Source: Portulaca oleracea (Eukaryota > Streptophyta > Magnoliopsida > Caryophyllales > Portulacaceae). From it: DNA of 64,000 nucleotides. Positions 1-11,714 of the stretch are shown piece by piece (position 1 is the first letter of the stretch; each line of letters starts with the position of its first letter). The translations under genes and the position numbers were made by a program. A model generated the notes under the pieces. The model worked only from the letters and a program-made list of their open reading frames with translations, was not told where the DNA came from and did not search any database. The stretch lies in assembly GCA_029582165.1 (NCBI GenBank), contig CM055890.1, positions 9,117,787 to 9,181,786 on the forward strand, given 5' to 3'.

Positions 1-2168
1 GTGCACAACTCAACTCATAAACATGGAAAACTTGGTCCAAGAGCTACTAAAATGGTATTTATTAGGTATCCAGATAACTCAAAAGGATATGTTATGTACG
101 GAGACCATCCAAATGGTGGCATGACGGAATTTGAATCCCGAAATATTGAATTTCTTGAGGATGAGTTCCCAAGTATTAATGAAATTAAAAAGGATATGGA
201 GTTATATGAGTTGCAACAACCATCTCTCGGTGAGGGGGAGTTTGACTGCTTACTATGACACCGAGGATGGTAGTTCTCTACCTAATGACGGAGATATGGG
301 GAGTGGGCCTACAAACATTAGTAGGAGTGGTCCACCGAATCCTACTCAGGAGAATCAACCAGAGAATGAGGACCGCCCTCAATCTCCACCTCATGAAAAT
401 GAAAATAAAGATCGTTCTCGATCTCCAGCTTCCAATCAAGAAATCACAATCCATCGGGAAAGTGGGAGTAATTGTTCTAGTGATCAGTACCCCATAGTCC
501 CACACCTCATAGGAAAAGGGGGAGGGATTCTGAATCACATCAAACTAGAGAACCAAGTCCTGAAATTGTCTGAAGAAGTGAGCGAGGAAGAGTTCCCCGA
601 CGATTTTTCCAAATCAAAGGGGAAATGTTCTTTTGCATGCCTTTGGAAATAGAAGAACCAACCTCTTATGCAGAGGCTATAGAATCACCAAACCATAAGG
701 AATGGATGGATGCCATGAGAGATGAGTTAGACTCAATGGCAAAGAATGAAGTTTAGGAACTAGTTGATCTTCCTCCTCGACGCAAGGCTATTGGAAACAA
801 GTGTGTTTTCAAAGTTAAAACGTCGAGCAGATAGGTCAATTAATAAGTTCATAGCTCGTTTACTGGTGAAACGGTTTACACAAGTTGAGGATGTAGACTA
901 TGAAGAAACATTTTCTCATGTGGTGAGAATGACTTCTATTCGCCTACTTCTAGCCTTGGTTGCCCATTTGGATTCAGAGTTGTACCAAAAGACGTAAAGA
1001 CTACTTTCCTCAATGGTAACCTAAAGGAGGAGATATATATGGAACAACCTATTGGCTTTGTATCAAAAGGTAATGAAGACAAGGTTTGTTACCTCAAAAG
1101 ATCCATATACGGTCTTAAACAGTCTTCCAGATCATGGTACTTCATATTCCATGAAGCCATGACATCTTTTGGCTTATCTATGGTCTCTGAAGATGATTGT
1201 GTGTATGTCAAGAGAACAAAACTAGGGATTATGTTCCTTATGTTGTATGTTGATGACATACTATTGGCTGGAAACAACTTAGAGATGATCAATGATGTCA
1301 AGCAAAGACTGTCCTCCCTTTTGAGATGAAGGAAATGGGTGAGGCCAGGTATATCATGCGCGTGGAGATAATTAGGGATCGCTCTAAGAAACTTCTTGGT
1401 TTATGCCAAAGGGTATGTATTGAGAAAGTTCTAGAACGGTTCCAAAGGAATCAATCTAAACCCTTTGATATTCCTAGTTGAAAAGGGTTTAACCTTAAGT
1501 CTTGAAAAAAGCCCTAAGACAGATACTGAAAAGCAGAGAATGAGTAATGTCCCTTATGCTAGTGCCATAGGAAGTCTAATGAATGTTATGTTGTGTACAC
1601 GGCCTGACAATTGCTTTGCAGTTGGATTGGTGAGTCATTACCAAAACAACCAAGGACTTGATCATTGGAAAGTAGTCAAAAGAATATTGTGCTATCTTCG
1701 GGGAACCACATATTTGGTATTATGCTACCAAGGTAGAGACCTAAAACTAAGGGGATATACAGACGCAGACTGGGGTGGTGTTCTTGATGAATCGAGGTCA
1801 ACCTCAGGTTATGTTTTCACTCTTGGTGGGGGAGCAATATCTTGGTGTAGTAAGAAGCAAGACTGCATATCATTGTCGACCATGGAATCCGAGTATGTTG
1901 CTTGTTGCCTCGTTGCTCAGGAGGCAGTTTGGCTTATGAGCTTTCTCCAAGATCTCAATCTCACCTCGAGAATTGATGATCCAGTGGAGGTGTGGTACGA
2001 CAATACTGTTGCTATTCAATATGCTAAGGATCCTAAGTTTCATAGGAAAACTAAGTATATCAAGAGGCGCTACCACTTTCTGAGGGACACAATAAAACAA
2101 AAGGAAGTTATTGTATGATACCTATATACTAATAAGATGATAGTTGATCCTCTAACTAAGCCTTAAAG
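1..2168 (+). pseudogene. Ty1/copia pol remnant: integrase tail, reverse transcriptase, RNase H
   Basis: This is the 3' part of a copia retrotransposon polyprotein that enters from outside the window. Positions 1-258 encode the conserved end of integrase (FIRYPDNSKGYVMY). A variable linker follows, and from about 655 the reverse transcriptase begins (TSYAEAIESPNHKEWMDAM), with TTFLNGNLKEEIYM near 1003-1062 and the catalytic box LYVDDILLAGN near 1242-1275. RNase H lies at 1465-2118 (GYTDADWGG, STSGYVFTLGG, STMESEYVA, TKYIKRRYHFLRD). The reading frame is broken by several frameshifts (near 255, 980, 1325 and 1465) and by stop codons (for example 754-756, where a Trp codon of the RT is expected), so it cannot make a functional polyprotein. 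Copia pol order INT-RT-RNase H is visible, which separates it from gypsy. Only the 3' end is present, so the family is uncertain. Confidence 0.93.
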
Positions 2169-3246
2169 AGATGTGTTCAAAACTCACATGATGAGTTTAG
2201 GCTTAAAGAGAGTTTAGTTGTATGACATATCTTGTATGGACATATTCTTCACACTTAACATTTCAGTGTAATAAAGATCGATGTTTCTCTCTTACTAAAA
2301 TGTTTATTGTGTTGTTTTCTTTTTATGGTTACTTAATAGGTACATTTGTTAGTCACTAGGCTTCAAATAATCTAGTCACACATATTATCAACCCTAACAC
2401 TTAAGTAGGGGTTAGGATAAGACTTAACCAATTTTGGCACTAAGTATGTAATATTGGTGACATTTATACTCCGATAGTATAAATAATAAAATTAAATTGT
2501 CGCCTTAGTAAGTCTAAGATGAGATTTCATAAAATTGAATATAAAACAACCTTATATTGAAGCCTTAAGTAGGATCAGGAATGACTAAGCTATGTTGAGT
2601 GCATTGCTTAGGTAACTCAAGTTAGTTTTTGAGGTAGAACTAGACTTGTAATCCGCATGGTTATAAAGAGAAGTGACGAATTTACCTTACTGGGAGTTAT
2701 ATACCATGACACACATTTCATACTATGTGTGCTAAAAGTCGATCTAGTGGAGTGACAATTGTTTTCCTACCTTGTCACTGTGTGATCCTAGTAGATTTCG
2801 TTGTCTACACTTTGCAATTCCCTTTGACTTAATACTATGATATGGAGTCTAAGTGAGATGGTTGCTACTTTAGTATGTACTCCAAGAACTATGAAACTAT
2901 ACTGTTTGGCGAAACACACTAGGAAAGCGATCTCACTAAAATGAAATGCCATGAGCAGTTAAGAAAAACTATTCCATATTCACCATAACAACCCAGGCGA
3001 TTATATTCTGGAAATATAATCAATGATATATCGTTTGGCATAAAGGGACAGTGTATGCCATTTGGTGGTGTTATGGTTGCTTTAGAGCATTACATGTTCT
3101 TTGGACAGTGTTATGTTGGTTAGATGGTGATTTGATATAATACTAATTACTCTTATCGATCGCATGCCCCATTCCTTATATGAAACGTGGAGAGAACTAC
3201 ATGATTAGAATTTTTCTTTGTTCGGCTTATGTGGTTGAGTGGGAGT
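2169..3246 (+). other. 3' non-coding part of the copia element, ending in a polypurine tract
   Basis: No gene is visible. This stretch follows the RNase H domain of the copia remnant. It ends in GAGTGGGAG (about 3237-3245), which resembles the polypurine tract that primes plus-strand synthesis in copia elements, directly before a TGTTAG-type LTR start. A roughly 1-kb gap between RNase H and the LTR is long but is seen in some copia lineages. The assignment is inferred from position. Confidence 0.5.
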
Positions 3247-3581
3247 TGTTAGTGAATAAACAGCCACATAAAGACAAGAATGAAAATTCTTATCCATATG
3301 CAGTTATTCTATAAAGAAGTCAACATATAAATATGTCCCTTATGAGAGACATTTTGGATGATGACAAAAAATTCTAATCCCAATTTGTTTTTCTCTCTTA
3401 TGTGATCTACCATCAAATTTAAAAACTTGGGGTGTGAACTTTTCGGTGACTCCATATTGTGTAGCCACCGGCATCTATGTGAACTCAAATGTGAAGGACG
3501 GTATAATCATGGAACGATATCTCGACAAGTCGATTCGCTTCCGCATTTAAGAGGTATTTTGACAGACCTAAAACGTATAGG
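3247..3581 (+). mobile_element. Start of the copia 3' LTR, truncated
   Basis: The sequence begins TGTTAGTGAATAAAC directly after the purine tract, as expected for the 5' end of a copia LTR on the plus strand. It is lost at about 3581, where an unrelated gypsy-type LTR begins. No matching CA end is found, so the LTR was cut by the neighbouring insertion or by a deletion. No second copy exists in the window to confirm the boundary. Confidence 0.45.
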
Positions 3582-4980
3582 TGTCTGTGTACCGCAAGTG
3601 TACGGGTCTGTGTAGTAATAAAATATCATTATCTCTCAGGGATTTGCGTTCAACCACGCACTCAACTAGTTTGCCATAAAGAATGCTAGGTCGATCCAAG
3701 GGCTGTGGTAAGGTTTTCTAATCTAAACTAGGAAAACAAGAATTTTTAGGATTTAACCAAATAATAAAAAGCGTTGAGGGGAGTCCACTCTAGTCAATCA
3801 ATCAAATTATCAACAATCCCGGTGCAGGTAACAAGATAATTCGGGGTCCATAATCTTTCTAGGCCTTATCACTTCGATCTTTCGATCCTAGGTGAGTTAC
3901 AATAATTGAACTAAACATTATTTCTAACTATTTAGTCTAATCAAGGACAAGAACTGATTATAAATTAACCCTAAGCAAGAATCATTATGTCTAACTATTT
4001 TCTAAACCTATTCAATCTACGCAATCCAATTCAAGACTCAAACTGTCGTTCTGTTGTCGAGAATCTAAAACCAGGTAAAGACTCAAACTGTCGTTCTATT
4101 GCCAAATTACCATGACATACAATACACGCTGATTAAACGAATAAAAAGATGACCTAACACCGAAACTGTATTCAAATTCAATCAATAGACATCGAGTTTA
4201 TCCCCCAAACAAAGGAAATTAGCTACTCATAATACTAGAAATAAACATCGCAAAATCTAAACAAGAACGAGAAAGCATGAAAGTAAAATAGAAATAAACC
4301 GTTCGAATTGGCGGAATCGATCTCTTCGTGTCACCCGAATCGATCTCTTTCGTGTTCTTCGATCACAAGTAACAATCTAATCCAATAACAATGCTTGAGA
4401 ATTAATTGTAGAGAAAGTATCTAAAATCTACTCTAAAAAGCTCCTAAAAGCTGCTCCTAAAACGAAAGATAAAACTGATGAAAAAGCGATTCCCCTCAAA
4501 TGGCGGACATCAACCCCATTTATAGGGCTGGATTAGGGCATAAAACGCGGCCTGCGTTTTGCCCAAAAGTGAGAGTCTTCCGTGTCTGGGAGCTGGCTGC
4601 GCCCAGAAAACGCCTGCTGCGTTTTCTTTCTTCTCGGTTGCCAAACTTTCTGGACAAGGCGCTGGCTGCGTTTTGAAAACGCTGCCTGCGCCTTGCCTAC
4701 CCGCCTCAATTGGACTTAGGCCGTGTAATTTTAGGACGTTCTTCCTTTCTTCTTCTCTTCTTCTTCAACTTCTTTTTTTATTTCTTTGATTTTTGCTATT
4801 TCTCCTCCAATTTTTCATGCCTTTTTTATATAATTCCACTAATTCCTGCAAAACATACCAAACACACGAACAAGTGTGTAAATCACATAATTTGACATAA
4901 AAATACGGGGTTTCGGGTATAAAAGGCATGAAACTGACATGTTTTGAGCTTTAAAAACTCTATATAAAAACGACTTATCA
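3582..4980 (-). mobile_element. Gypsy-type LTR (family B), probably a solo LTR
   Basis: Read on the minus strand it starts TGATAAGTCGTTTTTATA and ends ACTTGCGGTACACAGACA, so it has TG...CA termini. The 'ACCGCAAGTGTACGGG' block at the low-coordinate end is common in plant gypsy LTRs. A TATA-like box on the minus strand (TATAAAT, 4518-4525) and a cluster of GC-rich palindromes just upstream of it (4536-4694) support promoter function in this orientation. No internal coding region adjoins it. The 5 bp on either side (ATAGG and TATTT) do not match, so the insertion has decayed or recombined, and the exact ends are less certain than for the other LTRs here. Confidence 0.65.
4536..4694 (-). repeat. 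Cluster of four GC-rich palindromes in the family-B LTR
   Basis: Four hairpin-capable units lie side by side. At 4536-4564, GGGCATAAAACGC faces GCGTTTTGCCC. At about 4585-4607, TCTGGGAGC faces GCGCCCAGA. At 4605-4627, AGAAAACGC and GCGTTTTCT are perfect arms around CTGCT. At 4656-4694, 19-bp arms with two mismatches flank a single G. The recurring core is AAAACGC...GCGTTTT, while the outer arm bases differ from unit to unit yet still match within each unit. All lie 11-169 bp upstream of the minus-strand TATA-like box. Confidence 0.8.
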
Positions 4981-5007
4981 TATTTCTAATACCGATTTAC
5001 AAACACA

Positions 5008-5966
5008 AAAAATACTTGGGTGCCCCACATTTGTAGGGAGCACAAAGGAAAATCTTCAACTACATCAGAGATAAAGTTGGAAAAAAGCTCAACGGGTGGC
5101 AGGAGAAGCTTTTGTCAAAAGTTAGGAAAACAACTTTAATCATGTCAGCGATCAAAGCCATAGTAAATGTATACTATAAGCATCTTCAAACTTCCCAATA
5201 CTCTCATGGAGCACATCCATAAACTTTGTGCCGAGTTTGTTCTGGGGACGAAGGAGGGGGAGTAGAAACTATATTGCAAGGTGTCAGAAGCCCAACGTAC
5301 GGCTAAATGCTTCAGCGACATGGAGTTTAAGGGTCTTGATGTTTTTATTGATGCACTTTTGGTGAATCAAAGGTGGTGAATGATCAACAATAGGGACTCA
5401 CTCTTCTTCTAAGTTTTTGGAATGAAATATTTTCTAGGCAAGTGCTTTCTCTCATATTCTCTTGGGCCGACCCCAGCTATTTGGGGTGGGCATAACCGGT
5501 TAACTGCAAAAGCGATTAACTGTATATGCAGTTAACCGTTTTTGCGGTTTTTTAATTTTAAAAACCAAAACCTAAACCGCATAACCTGTTAACCGCTTTG
5601 AAATATGGAAACCTAAACCAAACCGCAATCGTCGGTTAATCACATATTATATTCGGTTAACCGTGGTTTATGGTTAACTGCAACAAAAATATTCACTTTC
5701 CTTGTTTTTCGCTTGGAATTTTTAACAAAATTAAAATTCACCCTTTTTTACTACTGTAGCAGCGCACAATATAGCCTCAGACTTAGGATTTTTTCGTTAA
5801 TTGAAACCGATTAACCGTGGTTAAACGAAACCGCTTTTACGCAAAAATTAATTCGGTTAACCGGTCAAACAGGTTTGGTTTTACTGGTTTACCTGTTTGA
5901 ATTTCGGTTTAGGTTTTTTGCGCCCACCCCTACCAGCTATGTTTGGAGGGGCATTTGGGCATCTAA
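5008..5966 (+). pseudogene. LINE (L1-type) reverse transcriptase remnant, interrupted by a MITE
   Basis: Frames in 5008-5480 give pieces typical of the post-catalytic part of plant LINE reverse transcriptase: KYLGAP, IRDKVGKKLNGWQEKLLS, and further on a stretch ending LGPTPAMF. The motif set matches the minus-strand LINE at 40325-45114, which has KYLGAPTFAGR in the same place. The frame is shifted and has stops. A hAT MITE (5481-5932) splits the gene. The text resumes at 5941, where another frame reads SYVWRGIWAS, the usual LINE continuation. The right end is cut by a copia LTR at 5967. The catalytic domain and endonuclease are missing. Confidence 0.8.
5481..5932. mobile_element. hAT-type MITE with an 8-bp target duplication
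   Basis: The element starts TTGGGGTGGGC and ends GCCCACCCCTA, an 11-bp terminal inverted repeat with one mismatch. It is flanked on both sides by CCAGCTAT (5473-5480 and 5933-5940), a perfect 8-bp target duplication as made by hAT transposases. The 452-bp interior carries many AACCG/CGGTTAA motifs and no coding sequence, so it is non-autonomous. Removing it and one duplication copy rejoins the LINE reading text on either side. Confidence 0.93.
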
Positions 5967-6782
5967 TATTGGATTTTAGTTATCTATTTCCTAAACAAAT
6001 ACAGACTAATTGGCGAAATAATGATAACAATTACAAAACAATTAACCACCCAAGAAAGACTACAACTATAGAGGCTTAGTATTATACTTGATCGCTAATC
6101 TGGTTGAAGAAGATGTTGACCTTTGAGATTCCAATGCAGAAATCCTCTACCGTAGGTCCATGCAGTACTCTGGGAACTCAATTGCTAGATCGACTCAATT
6201 GAGATTAATCTCAATCTAAGATATATGTGTTTAGGGTATTTTGTAGATTGTTTCGGGAAACAATAGTAACTATTAAACTGGAAGAGAGAGAAACTCAGGA
6301 AGTCACCCTGGTGTCTCTCTAGAAGTCTCAAATAATTGATAAATGAATCTCTCAGACTGACTCCCTATTTATATTATTGGATGGCTTGGAGAAGAGTAAT
6401 CGACTTCCCTTAAAACGGCTTATGGGGTCCAACACGGTCCGTGTTACAAGTGACACGGTCCGTGTTCCAGAACCCATTTAAGTTGGTTGCCAAGCAACAC
6501 AGTCCGTGCCAGGCTTGACACAGTCCGTGTTAGCCCAACACTGTCCATGTTGTGTTGATTTCTCCGAGAAATCTGACACTTCCAATCATAATACGATATT
6601 AATTTGGGTTACATACATTGTTCCAGAGCACTGACTTGTGTGACCCTGTATGACCAAATAATATAGTTGTAATTAAATATATTTATTTACCAAATATGGA
6701 GGTCTCTAACAAGACATATAATCGCCGTATTATTTTGGCTAAAACTCTAAGTATATCGAACATTATCGCGACACTCCCAACA
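5967..6782 (-). mobile_element. Copia family-A 3' LTR
   Basis: On the minus strand it begins TGTTGGGAGTGTCGCG (high end) and its low end matches TGTTGGATTTTAGG of the copy at 61318 with one change. The same LTR occurs at 61318-62158 and, with an insertion, at 51558-53403. The minus-strand purine tract CTTGTGGGAGAT abuts it at 6783-6795, so this is the 3' LTR of a minus-strand element whose interior lies to the right. A minus-strand TATA-like box sits at 6366-6373. It was inserted into the LINE remnant. Confidence 0.9.
6431..6551 (-). repeat. Five near-palindromic motifs in the family-A LTR
   Basis: Five 15-bp units: AACACGGTCCGTGTT (6431-6445), GACACGGTCCGTGTT (6452-6466), AACACAGTCCGTGCC (6496-6510), GACACAGTCCGTGTT (6517-6531) and AACACTGTCCATGTT (6537-6551). 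The first is a perfect palindrome around a central T. They lie 58-178 bp upstream of the minus-strand TATA-like box of this LTR. Confidence 0.85.
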
Positions 6783-7190
6783 ATCTCCCACAAGTGTTCG
6801 ATTCCTCAAATTCCTTTGTCTCTTACTGTATCAGATTCGGATAAGGTAAGCTAACATCATCCTTAGGTAAGCCCGAATGTTCCTCGATCTTCGAGTCAGA
6901 TTAAAAGTAGAAGATCATCCATATATTGATCAATCTAAGCTCGACAAAGCATTTTCAGTCTAAGCTCATCGAGTGGCCAACAAGACAACTATCTCAATTA
7001 GGGAGGACAATACCATCTTGTTCAACTACACATCCTCACATACTCCAACTATAACCCAGACGCCACCTTTATAGCCTCCTGTTACGAAAGGCGTTGGACG
7101 CGCTCCAAAATTACAACAGACCATATAGTTTATGTAATGAACTCAGGATTTTGGACTTAACTTTGAGTGGTGAGAGCTCTTATGAGAAGT
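6783..7190 (-). mobile_element. 3' internal end of a family-A copia, truncated
   Basis: The text parallels 53404-53820, the 3' internal region of the large family-A copia (for example shared TTCCTCGA and GCGTTGGACGCGCTCCA blocks). Similarity stops near 7190, where unrelated sequence begins, so pol and the other LTR have been lost. No protein can be read from it. Confidence 0.75.
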
Positions 7191-7359
7191 GGATTACGAC
7201 ACAGACACATAAATCAAAAGTTTTGCGGGTCTCGGTCTCCCGGACGTAATTAACAGTGAAGACACCTAATGGAAGGCAAACTTAATCACTAACTTGTGTC
7301 AGGGCAAACTTAATTAATAGTGAAGGTGCCTAATAACGCTACGTTTGACAGCCTATATG

Positions 7360-7710
7360 AATTTTACGACCATTACGTTGCATTACTAGCAACCATTAAT
7401 ATAACAGTCGCTAATTGTTTATGGTTGAAATGTAATATCTACCAGATATTAACAAATATATCAGCCAAAATGCTAAATTTAAAAAAAAAACAACAAAACT
7501 AGTGACCGTTAACAGCGACCGTTAAGTTAACGGTCGCTAGTGTGTTTTTTTCCGAAATTTTATGTGATTTTAAAAAAATTAAAAAATTCTTACGACCGTT
7601 AAGCAGCAACCGTTATTTTTAACGGTCGCTAGCATGCTTTTTTTTTTTGAAAAAAAATAGTGACCGTTAAATTAACGATCACTAATTTAGTGACCGATAA
7701 ATTAAACAAA
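7360..7710. repeat. Block of GCGACCGTTAA inverted repeats, CACTA-like subterminal region
   Basis: Copies of GCGACCGTTAA and its complement TTAACGGTCGC recur in both orientations (around 7505-7545, 7590-7635 and 7660-7705), separated by A/T runs. Clustered short inverted subterminal repeats of this kind are characteristic of plant CACTA (En/Spm) elements. I do not find clean CACTA...TAGTG ends or a 3-bp duplication, so this is called a remnant. No gene is present between 7190 and 7889. Confidence 0.45.
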
Positions 7711-7889
7711 CTATATTTTAATCCATTTTGTTGGTATATTTCTTCTTATTGATTAATTTTCTTAATCCATATTTTCATTTTGAACAACCAAGAATTAAAT
7801 TTAAATTTTTTATATTGTCAATTAATTCTACTTAAATGTTTTTTTTCCGAAGTACTAAAATAATTTTGTTGGCCGTCTATATTCATGTT

Positions 7890-10800
7890 TGTAACGCCCC
7901 GGAATTTCAATTATAAACTTAACGGTCAAAATCAAATGTTTACTAACATTAACAGCGGAAGACTCTTTTTTTTTTTTCCCTTTAACTTGGGCGTTACTGC
8001 CGTACCTCCAAAGAGGTACAAGGCAAGAACAGACACTAACAGAACAAACTAAGAACTTCAAGTTTTAACAAACGAAACAAATTTCGAATTCTAGAACAAC
8101 ATAAACTCAACATTTACTAAACTTCAAGTCTAAACATAAACTAAACTTTATTCTCAGACGGCTAACTCCAACGTCCTCACTTCTATTGCCCGTCTCCATC
8201 ACATAATTGATCTCCACCTGAAAACAAAACATTCACAATATGAGGGGGGAAACCTCAATAATGTCTACTCCTAACTGTCAAAACAGTTCAGAAATCTTTT
8301 TAAACCATTTTAGGGGAGGGGAATAAGTCAAACATTTTCGCAACTCAATTGAATCCCAACCCAGTAGTAACCAGAGTTCAAAAATATCAAAACTTATAAA
8401 CCAACAGTATCAACTTCCAACTCGGAAAAACACAATGTTCCAAAAACCACAACTGACAGTTTCAACCCAGAATCAGACATCAGAAATCAGAAATCAGAAA
8501 CCAGAAATCAGAAATCAGAAACAGAGTAATCAGAAATCAGAAACAGAGTAAACTTTTCCTCAGAAAACAGATCAGAATTTTATTATGCGGGCGGGATTTG
8601 CCTATCCCCAGAATATCAGAACTCAGAATCGTAAGGATCTCGGATCCTCGTAATCAAAATGGATGGCGGTCCAGAATCGAATCGATGTGCACAATCTCAG
8701 AAATAATATCGGGACTCCCCGATCTCTTGATAACTCCCCTGCAGGAACAGATCCTGGTCTAAGGGTCGTTACCCGCAACCCGCTTATGGTTTCACTTTGA
8801 TTATTAGTATCTTATGAATTATCAGACGTCAGAGTTCAAACAAAACCCAACCCAGTTTACAAAACCGTCAGAATAAAACTCAGAGTTTAAAAGATCACAC
8901 GCTTTTACTCAACTCGGAAAAACAACTCACAGACATCCAAATCAGATACCTAACTACGTAAAAATCCCGTGCGGGATGCAAGCTTCATAAAACAGATTAA
9001 AATCACAAAGCAGATAAAAGGGCATCCCAAAGGGATTAGGACATAGACATTACTCAGAAAGTCACTTCAATCAAAAGATGCACACGGAGCTACTGGTTCG
9101 TGTCCTCGCTCAAACCTAATAAAAGGTTCTAAAAGCAAAATGTGCTCTAACGATTTCTTTAACATCCTAACTACCCTTCCCAAATTATATTTTATTCCTT
9201 CTAATCACAACCCACACAATTTCTAACATAAAGTCTTTAACAAGAACTTATACTCATTCATAATATAAAATTAAAACTCTACCAAGGCCTAACAAAATAT
9301 TTTTAACTTAACATTAACGTAATAATAATAATAACTTTAAACATGACTTGTAATATAATAATACTTGTAATAACACACTATCGAAATATCCTTGTAAATA
9401 ATAAAATGAACCCACTTTAAGAAGATATTATTACTAGTAATATTGTAACAACATTAACTTAATATTATGAAAACATAGGATATAAAATAAACTAAACTTT
9501 GTAATAATCACAACATATAATATAGCAATATATTTGATAAACTTGACATTAACATACTAATATATAAAAAGGTAGTAATACTTTGTAAAACTAACCTTCA
9601 AAGTAACAAGGACTTAATAATATAACAACTGCAAGAATAACATAATGAACCTAATTTTATAATAGTTCCAACATAAGATATTAGCTTTTATATAATATGC
9701 AATCAAGACATAGTATTACCACATTTAGATAGTAAAATCATGTATTAAACATTAGGTAATAATTTTTACTAAATAATATGGAAAATATTAATAAATTAAT
9801 ATTATTGTCAAAATAAATAATATACTTGATATATAAACATACAAAATAACAAGATATTTCCTAATACTTAACTTAACATTATTACACTAATATTCATGAA
9901 ATCATAACATGGATATTAACATCAAAATTCCACATAACATATAAACTATATATATTAACTTATAACCCTACACTAAACACACCCTAATAACCACTTATTA
10001 AACTAACATGTATTTAGTCAATATTAACAGTAAATATACAAGTTTATTTACTCTAAAACACATTAGTAAACTTAATACATGATTAACTAACCCTAACACA
10101 TAATACCCATATTATTGTAGAGAGAGAAAGAGAGAGAGAGAGGGCACAAACAAAGGGTCCAAGCTAGAAGAGGTGGGGCCGGGGTGGCTCGGGGCGGCGG
10201 CTGCTAGGGGCGGCGGTGGTCGGCGGCGAGCTTTGGTGGCGGCGGATGGTGATGGGTGCAACTAGGGCACGAGGGAAAAAGGAAGGAAAGGAAGAGGAGG
10301 AGCTCGGGGTGGCTGTGTTCGGGTCGGGCGGTGGTCGGAGGTTGCGGTGGTGGTCGTCGGGGGGCAGGAAGGAGGAGGTGGTGTCGATGATGTTTGGAGA
10401 TGGAGATGGAGGAAGAAAAGTGATGGTGGTGCGTTGGGGATTTCCGTCGATGGGCGGTGGCTAAGGTGGCGATGGGTGGTCGGAATGGTGGTGCAGCGGT
10501 GGTTGGAGCTTGGTGGTGGCGTGGGCTGGTGTCGTCAGGCGCGAACAACAGAGGGGTGTGTGGTGGTGGTGGCGTGGTCTTCGTCGAGCATCGCAAAGAA
10601 CAAAGATGTAGTCAGAGGAGGAGGAGGGAGGAGAGAGAAAGAGAGAGGGAGAGGGAGGGAATAGAATTTAGCCAAGTGTCAGGCTCCCATTGGTCAGTAC
10701 AATTGTATGCATGGGTAGTGGGTGCAGTAAAAATGGAATTCGTTGGAGAAACGGACGGAAATCACAAAAAAAATCAGATAAATTTTGATGAATGACATCA

Positions 10801-11089
10801 CCCCCATGACATCATAATCCCATCTAGCAATTTCTAAATAAACATATATTACCTCATAAACCCTATAACAACAAAACTTAAGAAAGACAGATAAAAACTC
10901 TCTCAACTGATAAAAAGATTTTTCACAAGTCCCAAAATTCCTAAGCGATATTTTAAGACTCTAAAAATTTCTACGAATACACTCGCGGTCCTAAAAGCTC
11001 CGTGTGAAGACAGATAAATAAATAATGGAATAAAACGTTCGTTAGGAAATTTAACGACAACAGAATAGCATTTTTTTCGGGGTTTTACA
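7890..11089 (-). repeat. 3.2-kb LTR of the Tekay-like derivative
   Basis: On the minus strand it starts TGTAAAACCCCG at 11089 and ends CGGGGCGTTACA at 7890, a TG...CA LTR with related inverted ends. It follows a purine tract in the sequence CTTTTAAGGGGGTAATGA, the usual 3' boundary of Tekay/Del gypsy elements. LTRs above 3 kb are known in this lineage. The interior includes an AGAAATC-rich tandem stretch (about 8470-8550), a very AT-rich part (9170-10120) and a GC-rich island (10160-10600). It holds no supported gene. Confidence 0.8.
10117..10660. repeat. GC-rich island bordered by GA repeats inside the LTR
   Basis: A GA-rich tract (10118-10142) leads into about 450 bp dominated by GGTGG/GGCGG triplets, then a second GA-rich tract (10610-10660). 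Open frames on both strands are long only because of base composition, and their products are Pro/His/Thr-rich or Gly/Trp/Arg-rich without domains. The surrounding LTR is strongly AT-rich, so the island marks a distinct segment, perhaps the transcribed leader of the element. That role is speculative. Confidence 0.6.
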
Positions 11090-11240
11090 TCATTACCCCC
11101 TTAAAAGAAGTTTCGTCCTCGAAACTTAAACTCTTACTTAGCGATTCTTCAGACGGAACTCACGGTTACCTTAATCAAAACTCGGATTTTACATCATTAC
11201 CTTCTTCAAAAGAGTTTGTCCTCGAAACTCAACATGCCTA
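11090..11240 (-). repeat. Duplicated polypurine-tract / LTR-start junction
   Basis: Two related copies lie about 105 bp apart. TTTTACATCATTACCCCC...GTCCTCGAAACTT (about 11083-11130) is followed by TTTTACATCATTACCTTC...GTCCTCGAAACTC (about 11188-11234). Each holds the end of the pol-side sequence, the purine tract and the first bases of an LTR. The outer copy shows that an LTR start once stood there too, which points to an earlier recombination or template slip in this lineage. Confidence 0.6.
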
Positions 11241-11714
11241 TGCATTGTGTAGGTGTGGATACCTCAATCCAATCTCCTCGCCTTCATAAATGGTTTCAAT
11301 TGTGGCATGATTCTCCATCACGCTTTTACTAGAGGGACGATATTTCTTTGAAGTTACTTTTCTTCATAATCTAGAATCCATAGTGTGCTCCTCATAGTGG
11401 GTCTTCTCTCTACCTCCGACTCTCGTCTGGGTCTTCTTCTGGTTCCAAGCCCTCCTGGGCTATATTCCTTTTCCTCCTCGTGGTTTAGATCATCTAGAGA
11501 GGCTAGAGTCAGTGCTCATAGCAATGGCACTGTATGTCGCCCAACAAATGTCAAAACGATCAAGCATGCACTTATAACACAAAAGATAACCAGGAAAGAG
11601 ACACACATCCCATTCCCCATCCTACACTCATCACTCAACGTAGCATCCTAAGCTCTAATTAAAAACCTAATAGACCTTAGGAGCTACTGTGTCGTAACCT
11701 GCAGCTCGATATTA

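Noticed and set aside
3582..4980. Target duplication for the family-B LTR
   Set aside because: Neither ATAGG nor shifted 5-mers on the left match TATTT on the right, so no duplication is claimed.
10204..10596. 130-codon Pro/His/Thr-rich open frame and overlapping frames on the other strand
   Set aside because: The frames exist because GC-rich triplet repeats lack stop codons. The products are low-complexity, and the DNA lies within an LTR.
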